In this document: positions 18,200-25,859 of the stretch, in pieces
Position numbering within the stretch: position 1 is the stretch's first letter
Layout of the letters: the number at the start of each line of letters is the position of its first letter
NCBI RefSeq assembly: GCF_006386545.1
Contig: NZ_SWAR01000027.1
Location: 88,388-152,387, forward strand
Reading direction: 5' to 3'
Source: Methylibium rhizosphaerae
GTDB lineage: Bacteria > Pseudomonadota > Gammaproteobacteria > Burkholderiales > Burkholderiaceae_C
DNA length: 64,000 bases
Notes under the pieces: generated by a model
Told to the model about the DNA's origin: nothing
The model's database searches: none
What the model saw: only the letters and a program-made list of their open reading frames with translations
Position numbers and translations under genes: made by a program

Positions 18200-19165
18200 A
18201 TGAACAAGCTTTTCAAGGGGCTGGCGGCGGCCACCGTTTCGCTGTGCGCGCTGGCGCTGGCACCTGCCGGCGCGCAGCCCAGGTATCCCACGCAACCGGT
18301 GCGGCTGGTGGTGCCCTTCCCGCCCGGCGGGCCCACCGATGCGCTGGCCCGGCTGATCGGCGAGAAGCTTTCGGCGCGCTGGAAGCAGGCGGTCGTCATC
18401 GAGAACAAGCCGGGCGCCAACACCACGCTCGGCACCGACGTCGTGGCGAAGTCGGCGCCCGACGGCCACACGCTGGGCATCGTGACCGGCTCCCACGTGA
18501 TCAACCCGCTGCTCACTTCCAAGCTGCCCTACGACACGCAGAAGGACCTGACCGGGGTGATGCTGCTCACCGGCTTCCACATGGCCTTGTGGGCGCACCC
18601 GTCGCTGCCGGCCGGCAACCCGGCCGAGCTGCTGGCACTGGCCCGGCGCGAGAAGGTGAGCTATGCCTCGGCCACCACGCAGTCGTACCTTGCGATGGAA
18701 CTGCTCAACTCGATGGCCAAGGTCAGGATGGAATACGTGCCCTACAAGGGCAGCGCCCAGGCCATGAACGACCTGATGGGCGGCCATGTGCAGCTGATGA
18801 TCGACCCGGTGTCGCACACGCTGCTCGAGCAGGCCCGGGCCGGCAAGATCAAGCTCATCGGCACGCTGGGCGCGCGGCCCGCGGAGCTGGCCCCCAATGC
18901 ACCGAGCTTCGCGACCGCCGTGCCCGGCTACGACTTTTCCGGCGCCTTCGGCCTGGTGGCGCGGGCCGGCACACCGCCCGAGCTGGTGCGCTTCATCCGC
19001 GACGAGTTCGCCAGCGTGATGAAGCTGCCGGAGGTGACCGAGCGCATCGCGTCCATCGGCCAGGAGCCGCTCATGTCCAGCCCCGAGGACTACAACGCCT
19101 ACATCGGCCGCGAGACCACCAAGTGGGCGCCGGTGGTGAAGAGCACGGGCGCCACGCTGCAATGA
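18200..19165 (+). CDS. Bug family (TctC-like) periplasmic receptor
   Basis: A 321-residue precursor with signal peptide cleaved about residue 26 (AGAQP). Family features are YPTQPVRLVVPFPPGGPTD, GTDVVAKSAPDGHT, VPYKGSAQ and LMIDPVSH. It belongs to the dehydratase cluster and is likely the extracytoplasmic binder of its substrate or of a related carboxylate. AGGAG precedes the ATG. It is clearly a paralogue of the receptors at 12.8 and 20.9 kb, but only moderately similar. Confidence 0.9.
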   Translation: MNKLFKGLAAATVSLCALALAPAGAQPRYPTQPVRLVVPFPPGGPTDALARLIGEKLSARWKQAVVIENKPGANTTLGTDVVAKSAPDGHTLGIVTGSHVINPLLTSKLPYDTQKDLTGVMLLTGFHMALWAHPSLPAGNPAELLALARREKVSYASATTQSYLAMELLNSMAKVRMEYVPYKGSAQAMNDLMGGHVQLMIDPVSHTLLEQARAGKIKLIGTLGARPAELAPNAPSFATAVPGYDFSGAFGLVARAGTPPELVRFIRDEFASVMKLPEVTERIASIGQEPLMSSPEDYNAYIGRETTKWAPVVKSTGATLQ

Positions 19166-19184
19166 GTTGAACGGGGGCGCCTTC

Positions 19185-20882
19185 ATGACCTCACGAAAAC
19201 TGCGCAGCAACTTCCCCCGTGGTTCCTATCTCTGGGCCGTGCGCAATGCGCAATGGCAGGCGATGGGCATTCCTGAAGAAGACTGCGAGAAACCCAAGAT
19301 CGCCGTGGTGAACAGCAGCAGCGAACTCGCCGCCTGCTACAGCCACCTCGACCAGGTGGCCGCCGAGGTGAAGCAGGCCATCCGGGCTGCGGGCGGCGTG
19401 CCCTTCGAGGTGCGCACCGCCGCGCCGAGCGACTTCGTCACCGGCGCGGGCGCCCGCGGCGCCTACATGCTGGCCGCACGCGACCTCGTCACCAACGACA
19501 TCGAGGTGGCGGTGGAAGGCGCGCAGCTCGACGGCATGGTGTGCCTCACCTCCTGCGACAAGACGGTGCCCGGCCAGCTGATGGCCGCCGCGCGGCTGAA
19601 CGTGCCGACGCTGCTCGTGCCCTGCGGCTACCAGGCCAGCGGCGAATACAAGGGCCGGCACGTGGACATCGAGGAGGTGTTCATCCACTCGATGCATGCG
19701 CTCACCGGCCACACGCCGGTGGACGACGTGATCGGCATGAGCCGCTGCGCGATCCGCTCGCCGGGCGTGTGTTCAGGCCTGGGCACGGCGAACTCGATGC
19801 ACATCGTGTGCGAGGCGCTCGGCCTGGCGCTGCCCGGCAGCGCGCCGGTGGCGGCGCTGTCGCCCAAGATGTTCGACGACGCGCGCGCGGCGGGCGAGCG
19901 CATCGTCGACATGGTGTGGAAGGACCTGAAGCCGCGCGACATCCTGTCGCCCGGCGCGTTTGCCAATGCGGTGCGGGCGGTGCTCGCCATCGGCGGCTCG
20001 CTCAACACGGTGAAGCACCTGCAGGCGGTGGCCACGGAGGCCGGCAGCGGGGTCGACGTGTACGGCCTGTTCGAGCGCCTGGGCCCCCAGACCCCGGTGC
20101 TCGCGGGCATCCGCCCGATCGGTGAGCGCTTCATCGAGGAGTTCGAGGCTGCAGGCGGCTGCCGTGCGCTGATGAAGCAGCTGGCACCGCTGCTGGACAC
20201 CACCGCGCTCACCGTCACCGGGGCAAGCGTGGCCGACAACCTGCGCGAGGTGCAAGTGGGCGATGCCGAAGTCATCCGTCCCATCGAGCGCCCGGTGGCG
20301 CCGCGCCCGGCCATCGTGCTGCTGCGCGGCAACCTGGCGCCCGAAGGCGGCCTCATCAAGACCGGCATTGCCGAGCGCAAGACACGCCGCTTCAGCGGCC
20401 CGGCCATCTGCTTCGGCACCTCGGACCAAGCCCTGGCCGCGCTGAAGGACGGCAGCATCCGCCCCGGCCACGTGGTGGTAATGCGCGGCGCCGGTGCCTG
20501 CGGCGGCCCGGCAATGGGCGGTGGTGCCTCGCGCGTGGTGTTCGGCATCGACGGCGCCGGCCTGGGCGATCAGGTGGCGATGCTGACCGACGGTCACCTG
20601 TCGGGCCTGGTGTGCAAGGGCCTGGTGGTGGCCGAGGTGGCACCCGAGGCTGCACTGGGCGGGCCGCTCGCGCTGGTGGAAGACGGCGACACGGTGACCA
20701 TCGACCTCGACACGCGGCGTGTCGACCTCGACGTGAGCGACGAAGTGCTCGAACAACGCCGCGCGCGCTGGCAAGCCCCGGCACCGATGTTCGACCGCGG
20801 CTGGCTGCAGATCTACCGCCGCAACGTGGGGCCGCTCTCCAAGGGCGCGGTGCTCGTGAAGGACGACAACCATCAGGAGTGA
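19185..20882 (+). CDS. IlvD/Edd family dehydratase (sugar-acid or hydroxy-acid type)
   Basis: A 565-residue [Fe-S] dehydratase. The LRSNFPRGSYLWAVRN start is typical of the sugar-acid branch. Cluster and metal ligands are seen in LTSCDKTVPG, in SPGVCSGLGTANSM and in the GACGGPAMGG segment. The C-terminal domain has LTDGHLSG. These enzymes remove water from dihydroxy acids to yield 2-keto acids. As a second dehydratase beside aconitase X it may carry out a later step of the same pathway or process a related sugar acid. The ATG at 19185 is 20 bases after the receptor stop; a TTG at 19167 would add six residues. Confidence 0.88.
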   Translation: MTSRKLRSNFPRGSYLWAVRNAQWQAMGIPEEDCEKPKIAVVNSSSELAACYSHLDQVAAEVKQAIRAAGGVPFEVRTAAPSDFVTGAGARGAYMLAARDLVTNDIEVAVEGAQLDGMVCLTSCDKTVPGQLMAAARLNVPTLLVPCGYQASGEYKGRHVDIEEVFIHSMHALTGHTPVDDVIGMSRCAIRSPGVCSGLGTANSMHIVCEALGLALPGSAPVAALSPKMFDDARAAGERIVDMVWKDLKPRDILSPGAFANAVRAVLAIGGSLNTVKHLQAVATEAGSGVDVYGLFERLGPQTPVLAGIRPIGERFIEEFEAAGGCRALMKQLAPLLDTTALTVTGASVADNLREVQVGDAEVIRPIERPVAPRPAIVLLRGNLAPEGGLIKTGIAERKTRRFSGPAICFGTSDQALAALKDGSIRPGHVVVMRGAGACGGPAMGGGASRVVFGIDGAGLGDQVAMLTDGHLSGLVCKGLVVAEVAPEAALGGPLALVEDGDTVTIDLDTRRVDLDVSDEVLEQRRARWQAPAPMFDRGWLQIYRRNVGPLSKGAVLVKDDNHQE

Positions 20883-20888
20883 GACAGC

Positions 20889-21860
20889 ATGAAGGTCAGG
20901 CAATGGGTCCTGGGTCTGGCGGCACTCGCCGCCTTGTGCGTGAGCCCGGCGCACGCACAGCAGCCAGCGGCTGCGTTTCCGAGCAAGCCGGTGCGCATGG
21001 TGGTGGGCTTTGCGCCCGGCGGCGCGGCCGACGTGATGGCCCGCATCATTGCGCAGCAGCTGGGCCGGCAGCTCGGCCAGCAGGTCATCGTGGAGAACAA
21101 GCCGGGGGCTGAAGGCATCCTTTCGGCGCAGGAAGTGCAGCGCGCCGCACCCGACGGACACACCATCCTGATGGGCACCAACACCGCGCTGGTGGCCGTG
21201 CCTTCGCTGCGGCCCAACCCGCCCTACGACCCGTTCAAGGCTTTCACACCCATCAGCTCGGCAGGGCAGTTCTCGATGTTCCTGGTGGTCAACAAGAACC
21301 TGCCGGCGAAGAACGTGAAGGAGCTGCTCGACCATGTGAGCGCCAACCCGGGCAAGTACAACTCGGCCTCGAGCAACAGCGCGGCCGAGCTCGCGATGCT
21401 GCAGCTGCTCGACGGCCGCAAGGTGGTGAACGCCCGCTACAAGGGCGACGTCGCAGCGCTCACCGATCTGGTGGGCGACAACATCCACATGATCTGGACC
21501 ACCGGCACCTCTGCGCCTGCGTTCGTGAAGGACGGCCGCGCGCGGGCGCTGGTGACGCTGCAACCGCAACGCAGCCCGTTGCTGCCGGAGGTGCCCACGG
21601 CCGCCGAAGCAGGGCTGGGTGCCCTGACCATCAAGCCCTGGGCCGGCTTCTTCGGCCCGGCCGGCATGCCGGCGGAGCTGGTGAACCGGTTGAGCGCCGA
21701 ACTGCGCGCGGCGCTGGAGAAGCCCGAAGTGCGAGAACAGCTGGTGCAGCAGGGCTTCGAGGCCTACGGCATGACGCCGCAGCAGTTCAGCGCGTTCTTC
21801 AGGCAGCAGTACGACGGGTTCAACCAGATCGTGCGGGAGAACAACGTGAAGTTCGATTGA
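20889..21860 (+). CDS. Bug family (TctC-like) periplasmic receptor
   Basis: A 323-residue precursor with signal peptide ending near AHAQQ (residue 24). It shows FPSKPVRMVVGFAPGGAAD, QRAAPDGHT, ARYKGDVA and the NIHMIWTTGTS variation of the ligand-contacting Asp region, so its ligand may differ from that of the two other receptors. It starts six bases after the dehydratase stop with AGGAG overlapping that gene's end, hence the same operon. The cluster ends here. Confidence 0.9.
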   Translation: MKVRQWVLGLAALAALCVSPAHAQQPAAAFPSKPVRMVVGFAPGGAADVMARIIAQQLGRQLGQQVIVENKPGAEGILSAQEVQRAAPDGHTILMGTNTALVAVPSLRPNPPYDPFKAFTPISSAGQFSMFLVVNKNLPAKNVKELLDHVSANPGKYNSASSNSAAELAMLQLLDGRKVVNARYKGDVAALTDLVGDNIHMIWTTGTSAPAFVKDGRARALVTLQPQRSPLLPEVPTAAEAGLGALTIKPWAGFFGPAGMPAELVNRLSAELRAALEKPEVREQLVQQGFEAYGMTPQQFSAFFRQQYDGFNQIVRENNVKFD

Positions 21861-21934
21861 AGCCGTGTGTTGCCGGCCCGGGTGCCGCAGGAGGCGCTCG
21901 GTCGTGGCGACGTGGTCGGGCCGGCAGGTGAACG

Positions 21935-22414
21935 TCAGCCGCGCCGGGCCGCCTCGATCGCCGCGATGTCGATCTTCCGCATCTCCATCATGGCGTTGAA
22001 CGCGCGCTTGGCGGCCGCGGGATCCGGATCGCTGATCGCGGCCATCAGGGCGCGTGGCGTGATCTGCCACGAGATGCCCCACTTGTCCTTGCACCATCCG
22101 CACGCGCTTTCCTCACCGCCGTTCTTGATGATCGCGTTCCAAAAGCGGTCCGTCTCAGCCTGGTCATCGGTTGCGACCTGGAAAGAGAAAGACTCGTTGT
22201 GCTTGAACTGCGGGCCCCCGTTCAGGCCGAGGCACGGGATGCCCATCACGGTGAACTCCACCGTCAATACATTGCCCTCCTGGCCGGACGGGTAGTCCCC
22301 AGGCGCGCGATACACAGTGCCCACCGAGCTGTCAGGGAAGGTTGCTGCGTAGAACTTCGCGGCCTCCACGGCGCCGTTGTCATACCAGAGACAAATCGTG
22401 TTCTTGCTGGTCAT
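21935..22414 (-). CDS. PhnB-like VOC-fold protein (3-demethylubiquinone methyltransferase-like domain)
   Basis: A 159-residue single-domain protein with the glyoxalase/VOC repeat of the PhnB family: CLWYDNGAVEAAKFYAATF at the start, a GIPCLGLNGGPQFKHNESFSF middle and the WGISWQITP hallmark toward the end. Despite the family name, methyltransferase activity is not established. Such proteins are often uncharacterised lyase-fold enzymes. AAGGAG lies before the ATG. A longer frame that runs upstream is not supported. Confidence 0.85.
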   Translation of the reverse strand: MTSKNTICLWYDNGAVEAAKFYAATFPDSSVGTVYRAPGDYPSGQEGNVLTVEFTVMGIPCLGLNGGPQFKHNESFSFQVATDDQAETDRFWNAIIKNGGEESACGWCKDKWGISWQITPRALMAAISDPDPAAAKRAFNAMMEMRKIDIAAIEAARRG

Positions 22415-22670
22415 TTGCTTCTCCTTGGTTGAACAGAAACAAGGCATGCGCCCAAGGCGCAACCCTTGCCGGTGAAGGACCGCCAACTGCACTGGACGGC
22501 TCGTTGAGGGTCTGATCACTGGGCACGACGATCGAGACAGACCCAAATCGACATTCCCGGATTCTTTTTTTGGGATCCGGGCATTCCACGCGCCGACTCG
22601 CGCTGCCACCGCGTGACCGCAGGCGCCCCGCCGCCCACCGCGAAAGTCTGACGTCAGCTCCGCAGAAACA

Positions 22671-23549
22671 ATGCCCCGAATGAAACCGAATTCGAACGTG
22701 TGCCGAGCCTGGGTTGCCGGCGCGCTGGCGCTCCTGATGACCGCGTGCGGCGGCGGTGGAAACGAAGATGCTCCTGCCGGCGATACGGCGAGCCCGGCGG
22801 CGAGCCCCCAGCCGCCGGCGGCCGGGGCCTGGGCACCCGCGCTGGCCGACACCTGGCAATGGCAGTTGCACGGCACGGTGAACACGTCGTACGCCGTTGC
22901 GGTGTACGACGTGGACCTGTTCGACACGCCGCAGGCCACGATCGATGCGCTCAAGGCCGCCGGCCGCCGCGTGGTGTGCTACTTCTCGGCGGGCAGCTCG
23001 GAAGACTGGCGCAGCGATTTCTCGCGCTTCAACGCTGCCGACATGGGCAACCCGCTCGACCAGTGGCCGGGCGAGCGTTGGCTGGACACGCGCTCGGCCA
23101 ATGTGCGCACCATCATGCAGGCGCGGCTGGACCTGGCCGTGACCAAGCGTTGCGACGGCGTCGAGCCCGACAACATGGACGGCTATGCCAACCAGCCGGG
23201 CTTTGCACTCACGGCCGACACGCAGCTGGACTACAACCGCTTCATCGCCAACCAGGCCCGCGCGCGGGGCCTGGCGGTGGGGCTGAAGAACGACGTGGAC
23301 CAGCTGGCCGCGCTGGAGCCCTACTTCGACTTCGCCGTCAACGAGCAATGCCACCAGCACGGCGAGTGCAGCGGCTACTCGGTGTTCACCACCCGCGCCA
23401 AGCCCGTGTTCAACGCCGAGTACGCGAGCAACTGGGTCACCGACGCCACCGCGCGTGCCCAGCTGTGTGCCTCCGCGCGCGCCGCCGGCCTGCGCACGCT
23501 GGTGCTGGCCGAGGCGCTGGATGACAGCGTGCGCTTCAGTTGCGACTGA
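22671..23549 (+). CDS. lipoprotein of the GH114 (endo-alpha-1,4-polygalactosaminidase) family
   Basis: A 292-residue precursor with a lipoprotein signal (Cys at about residue 26, LMTAC). It has a short Pro/Ala linker, then a TIM-barrel-like domain from WQWQLHG on. Conserved acidic residues typical of GH114 are in DVDLFDT, CYFSAGSSEDWR and GVEPDNMDGY, and AVNEQCHQHGEC carries paired Cys. GH114 enzymes cut galactosaminogalactan-type exopolysaccharides. Exposure on the surface as a lipoprotein suggests polysaccharide scavenging or biofilm remodelling. It is divergent from the PhnB-like gene across 256 bases with no repeat that I can see. Confidence 0.85.
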   Translation: MPRMKPNSNVCRAWVAGALALLMTACGGGGNEDAPAGDTASPAASPQPPAAGAWAPALADTWQWQLHGTVNTSYAVAVYDVDLFDTPQATIDALKAAGRRVVCYFSAGSSEDWRSDFSRFNAADMGNPLDQWPGERWLDTRSANVRTIMQARLDLAVTKRCDGVEPDNMDGYANQPGFALTADTQLDYNRFIANQARARGLAVGLKNDVDQLAALEPYFDFAVNEQCHQHGECSGYSVFTTRAKPVFNAEYASNWVTDATARAQLCASARAAGLRTLVLAEALDDSVRFSCD

Positions 23550-23859
23550 AGCGCCAAGGCTCACTGGCAAGCCGCAGCCAGCGGGCAATGAGCGGTCGGG
23601 CCCGACCAGGTATCGATCACTCGCGAACGTGATGACGGCCGAACACGCACACTGCTTGCGTTGACTCCGCCGTGATGTGAGCGCAATGGCACATGGGCAC
23701 ATCGTGGTGCCCCGGCATGCGCGCGCTCAGCTCAATCCACCACGATGTCCAGCCCCTGCAGGTGGAAGTGCCTGGCCGACATGGGCGGGCCGCTGCCGAT
23801 TGCGCGAACGTGACTTCGTCGGCGTACACGCTCGATCTGGCACAGCACGACTGACAAGT
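23550..23859. other. intergenic region without a recognisable gene
   Basis: About 310 bases between the GH114 gene and the XRE operator. Short open frames on both strands lack start signals and known motifs, and I see no repeat. Confidence 0.5.
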
Positions 23860-23877
23860 TGCACATCAAAATGTGCA
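23860..23877. promoter_or_regulatory. perfect palindromic operator upstream of the XRE gene
   Basis: TGCACAT, four bases (CAAA), ATGTGCA form exact 7-base arms 33 bases before the XRE start codon, a likely autoregulation site. A -10-like TAGAAT (23896-23901) lies only eight bases before the ATG, which would give a nearly leaderless transcript. Confidence 0.6.
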
Positions 23878-23909
23878 TCTGCCGCACCAAATGTCTAGAA
23901 TACTGGTCA

Positions 23910-24587
23910 ATGAAGACAGACTCCCTGTCCGTTCTCGACCGCCAGTTGCTGCTCCAACTCGGCGACCGGCTCAAATTGCTGCGCAAGTCGCAGGGGCTCA
24001 GCGCGGTCGAATTGGCCAGCCGTGTCGGCATATCGCGCACCACGCTCAGCGCGGTCGAGTCCGGCGACCCGGCCCCATCGATGGGCACCTATCTTCGTGT
24101 GATGTCGGCGCTTGGTGTGAGCGGCGAGCTGGCGCTGCTGGCTGGCGACACCCTGCAGCCACCGCCGCCAGGCTCGGCCGCAGCGCGGTCGCGGCGCAGC
24201 CGCCCCATCGTCCAGGTTCAAGTGACATCGGACTCGTCGCGTCACCGTGTTCAGGATCTGCAGAGCCTGGTACTGCATGAAGCAGCGGTACGCGCGATTC
24301 AACAAGACCCGGCACTGCGCGACAAGGCCCTGGAAACGCTAGGCCGCTGGATCCACCACAACGGGAATTCACGGTCCCTGAGCTTGTGGCGTGAATGGCA
24401 ACGCATCTTGAAGGACAAGACCTGGAGAAAGGTGCTTGGCTCCACCCGTCGGGCTCAGGAACTGCGCCAGGCATCGCCGATCGTGACCATCCTTTCTGAA
24501 GAAGTCCGGCAGCAAGTGCTGCGGCAAGTGAACGACCTAAAGCAGGGCGTTGTCTATGGCGACCAGATGGAGCCGCAGCCGCGATGA
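23910..24587 (+). CDS. XRE family HTH regulator
   Basis: A 225-residue protein with an N-terminal Cro/C1-type HTH (about 12-65: LRKSQGLSAVELASRVGI, then TLSAVESG and PSMGTYLRVMSALGV). Its C-terminal half is helical, with a Trp-rich segment (LGRWIHHN, SLWREWQRIL) that I do not recognise. The stop overlaps the start of a broken nucleotidyltransferase-like gene by four bases, the arrangement of two-gene regulator/nucleotidyltransferase (toxin-antitoxin-like) pairs. The start at 23910 follows the palindromic operator; a longer frame would run through it. Confidence 0.8.
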   Translation: MKTDSLSVLDRQLLLQLGDRLKLLRKSQGLSAVELASRVGISRTTLSAVESGDPAPSMGTYLRVMSALGVSGELALLAGDTLQPPPPGSAAARSRRSRPIVQVQVTSDSSRHRVQDLQSLVLHEAAVRAIQQDPALRDKALETLGRWIHHNGNSRSLSLWREWQRILKDKTWRKVLGSTRRAQELRQASPIVTILSEEVRQQVLRQVNDLKQGVVYGDQMEPQPR

Positions 24588-24860
24588 CCAGGGAAGAGCT
24601 CGAGCACATCATCCGCGCCAGCGCGGAGGTCACTCAGGCGTACGAGTTCGTCATCGTTGGGAGCCAGTCGATCCTCGTCCAAGGCGGCCGCCGGGCGCGA
24701 GAAGGACCGCGAGTTCTGCAAGGCGCTGCTCTCTTACGGGTACGTCTCGCCAGAGCAGGTCCTGCAGCTGGTTGCCCAGATGCCGCTGGACGACAAGGCC
24801 ATGCGAGCCTTGCGCGCCACCATCCGCCGGTGGGCCAAGGCAACAGCAGGCGAATCGTGA
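24584..24860 (+). pseudogene. remnant of a nucleotidyltransferase-like gene (DUF6036-type)
   Basis: The first 33 codons (MTREELEHIIRAS start, VIVGSQSIL motif) look like the N terminus of a nucleotidyltransferase-fold protein. After about 24685 the matching C-terminal part appears in another frame (GREKDREFCKALL to ALRATIRRWAK, stop at 24860). The middle ~100 residues that would hold the catalytic acidic residues are missing, so one deletion both removed the core and shifted the frame. The ATGA overlap with the XRE gene shows that the pair was once coupled. Confidence 0.7.
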
Positions 24861-24884
24861 TCTTCCGACCGTCGCACCGCAGGG

Positions 24885-25006
24885 CTCGCCCCGTGCCCGA
24901 GCCCGCCGTGTGGGCGCTGCTGCCGGCCGGCGCGGCGGCCCTGGGTGCGCGAGGTTCGCGCCGGCGCGAGGTCACGCGCGGCGCGACAGCCGCTTCAGCG
25001 TCATAG
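24885..25006 (+). pseudogene. orphan PEP-CTERM sorting signal (gene remnant)
   Basis: In the frame ending at the TAG of 25004-25006 the text VPEPAVWALLPAGAAALG followed by ARGSRRR has all parts of a PEP-CTERM signal: Val-Pro-Glu-Pro, a short hydrophobic helix and an Arg cluster. No secreted protein precedes it, so it is the tail of a deleted exosortase substrate. Confidence 0.55.
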
Positions 25007-25040
25007 ACCCGCGGAAGACGCGTACGGGCGCCCCGCCCTC

Positions 25041-25742
25041 TCAGGCGCCGCCCCCGGGCAACCGGGTCTTCAGGCCGAACAGCTTCCCGTAGCGCAGCCC
25101 GATGTACGCGTGCTCGCGCATCAGCATCTCCACCCGCGCCGACTCACGCTGCTCGATGGCCTCGAACACCAGCTCGTGCTGCAGCTGCGCGAAGCGCAGC
25201 TTCTCGAACTCGCGGTCGAGCGCCTGCGGGTCGATGATGATCGAGTCGGCCGAGGCGAACGGCAGGTGGTTGTTGCGGGCGATCGCGTCGGCGATCACCG
25301 GGCTTTCGGTGGCGTCGACGATGGTGTCGTGGAACACCTTGTTGAGCTGGCTCCACGTGCCCACGTCTTCTTCGGTGAGGTGGCCCTTGGCGAGCAGGTT
25401 GCGCCCCTCTTCCACCGCGCCGGCCAGCCGCGCCCGCACCGCCTCGCTCATGCCGCGCTCGGCCAGCCGCCGCGCCGCCAGGCCTTCGAGCACGCCGCGC
25501 ACTTCGAGCGCGCACAGCACGTCGTGGTCTGAGAACTCGCGCACCACGTAGCCGCGCTTGCCCGTCACCTGCAGCAGGCCTTCCTGCTCCAGCGTGCGAA
25601 ACGCCAGCCGCACCGGCGTGCGCGACACCCCCAGCGCCTCGGCCACCGGGATCTCGGCCAGGCGCGTGCCGGCGGCGTAGTGCCCTTCGATGATCAGCTT
25701 GCGCAGCGTGGCGATCACGCTGCCGGAGTCTTCTGCGGCCAT
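25041..25742 (-). CDS. vanR: GntR family (FCD) regulator, VanR-like repressor
   Basis: A 233-residue regulator. The GntR winged HTH is at about 8-70 (LRKLIIEGHYAAGTRLAE, EALGVSRTPVR), and the all-helical FCD ligand domain fills the remainder with metal-binding His/Asp positions (NKVFHDTIVDA, REHAYIGL). The start at 25742 is fixed by AGGAGGGG just upstream; a longer frame extends through the operator. It is divergent from vanA with two identical palindromes between them, the layout of VanR, which represses vanillate demethylase genes until vanillate binds. Confidence 0.85.
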   Translation of the reverse strand: MAAEDSGSVIATLRKLIIEGHYAAGTRLAEIPVAEALGVSRTPVRLAFRTLEQEGLLQVTGKRGYVVREFSDHDVLCALEVRGVLEGLAARRLAERGMSEAVRARLAGAVEEGRNLLAKGHLTEEDVGTWSQLNKVFHDTIVDATESPVIADAIARNNHLPFASADSIIIDPQALDREFEKLRFAQLQHELVFEAIEQRESARVEMLMREHAYIGLRYGKLFGLKTRLPGGGA

Positions 25743-25759
25743 GCCCCTCCTATGCCTAG

Positions 25760-25824
25760 ATTGGATCCAATTGACCGGAATATTTTGACTCAAACCGGCT
25801 CGAATGGCCATAATTGGATCCAAT
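25760..25824. promoter_or_regulatory. twin VanR-type operators
   Basis: The perfect 12-base palindrome ATTGGATCCAAT occurs at 25760-25771 and 25813-25824, exactly 53 bases apart, about five helical turns. One site lies next to each divergent gene, fitting looping or joint repression by the GntR/FCD regulator. Confidence 0.75.
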
Positions 25825-25859
25825 CAAGCCAACCATAACCACACCTGGAGACGACGACG

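Noticed and set aside
19773..22103. Very long open frame on the minus strand (776 codons).
   Set aside because: It lies antisense to the dehydratase and receptor genes with clear family motifs, and results from high GC at third positions. No family motif of its own.
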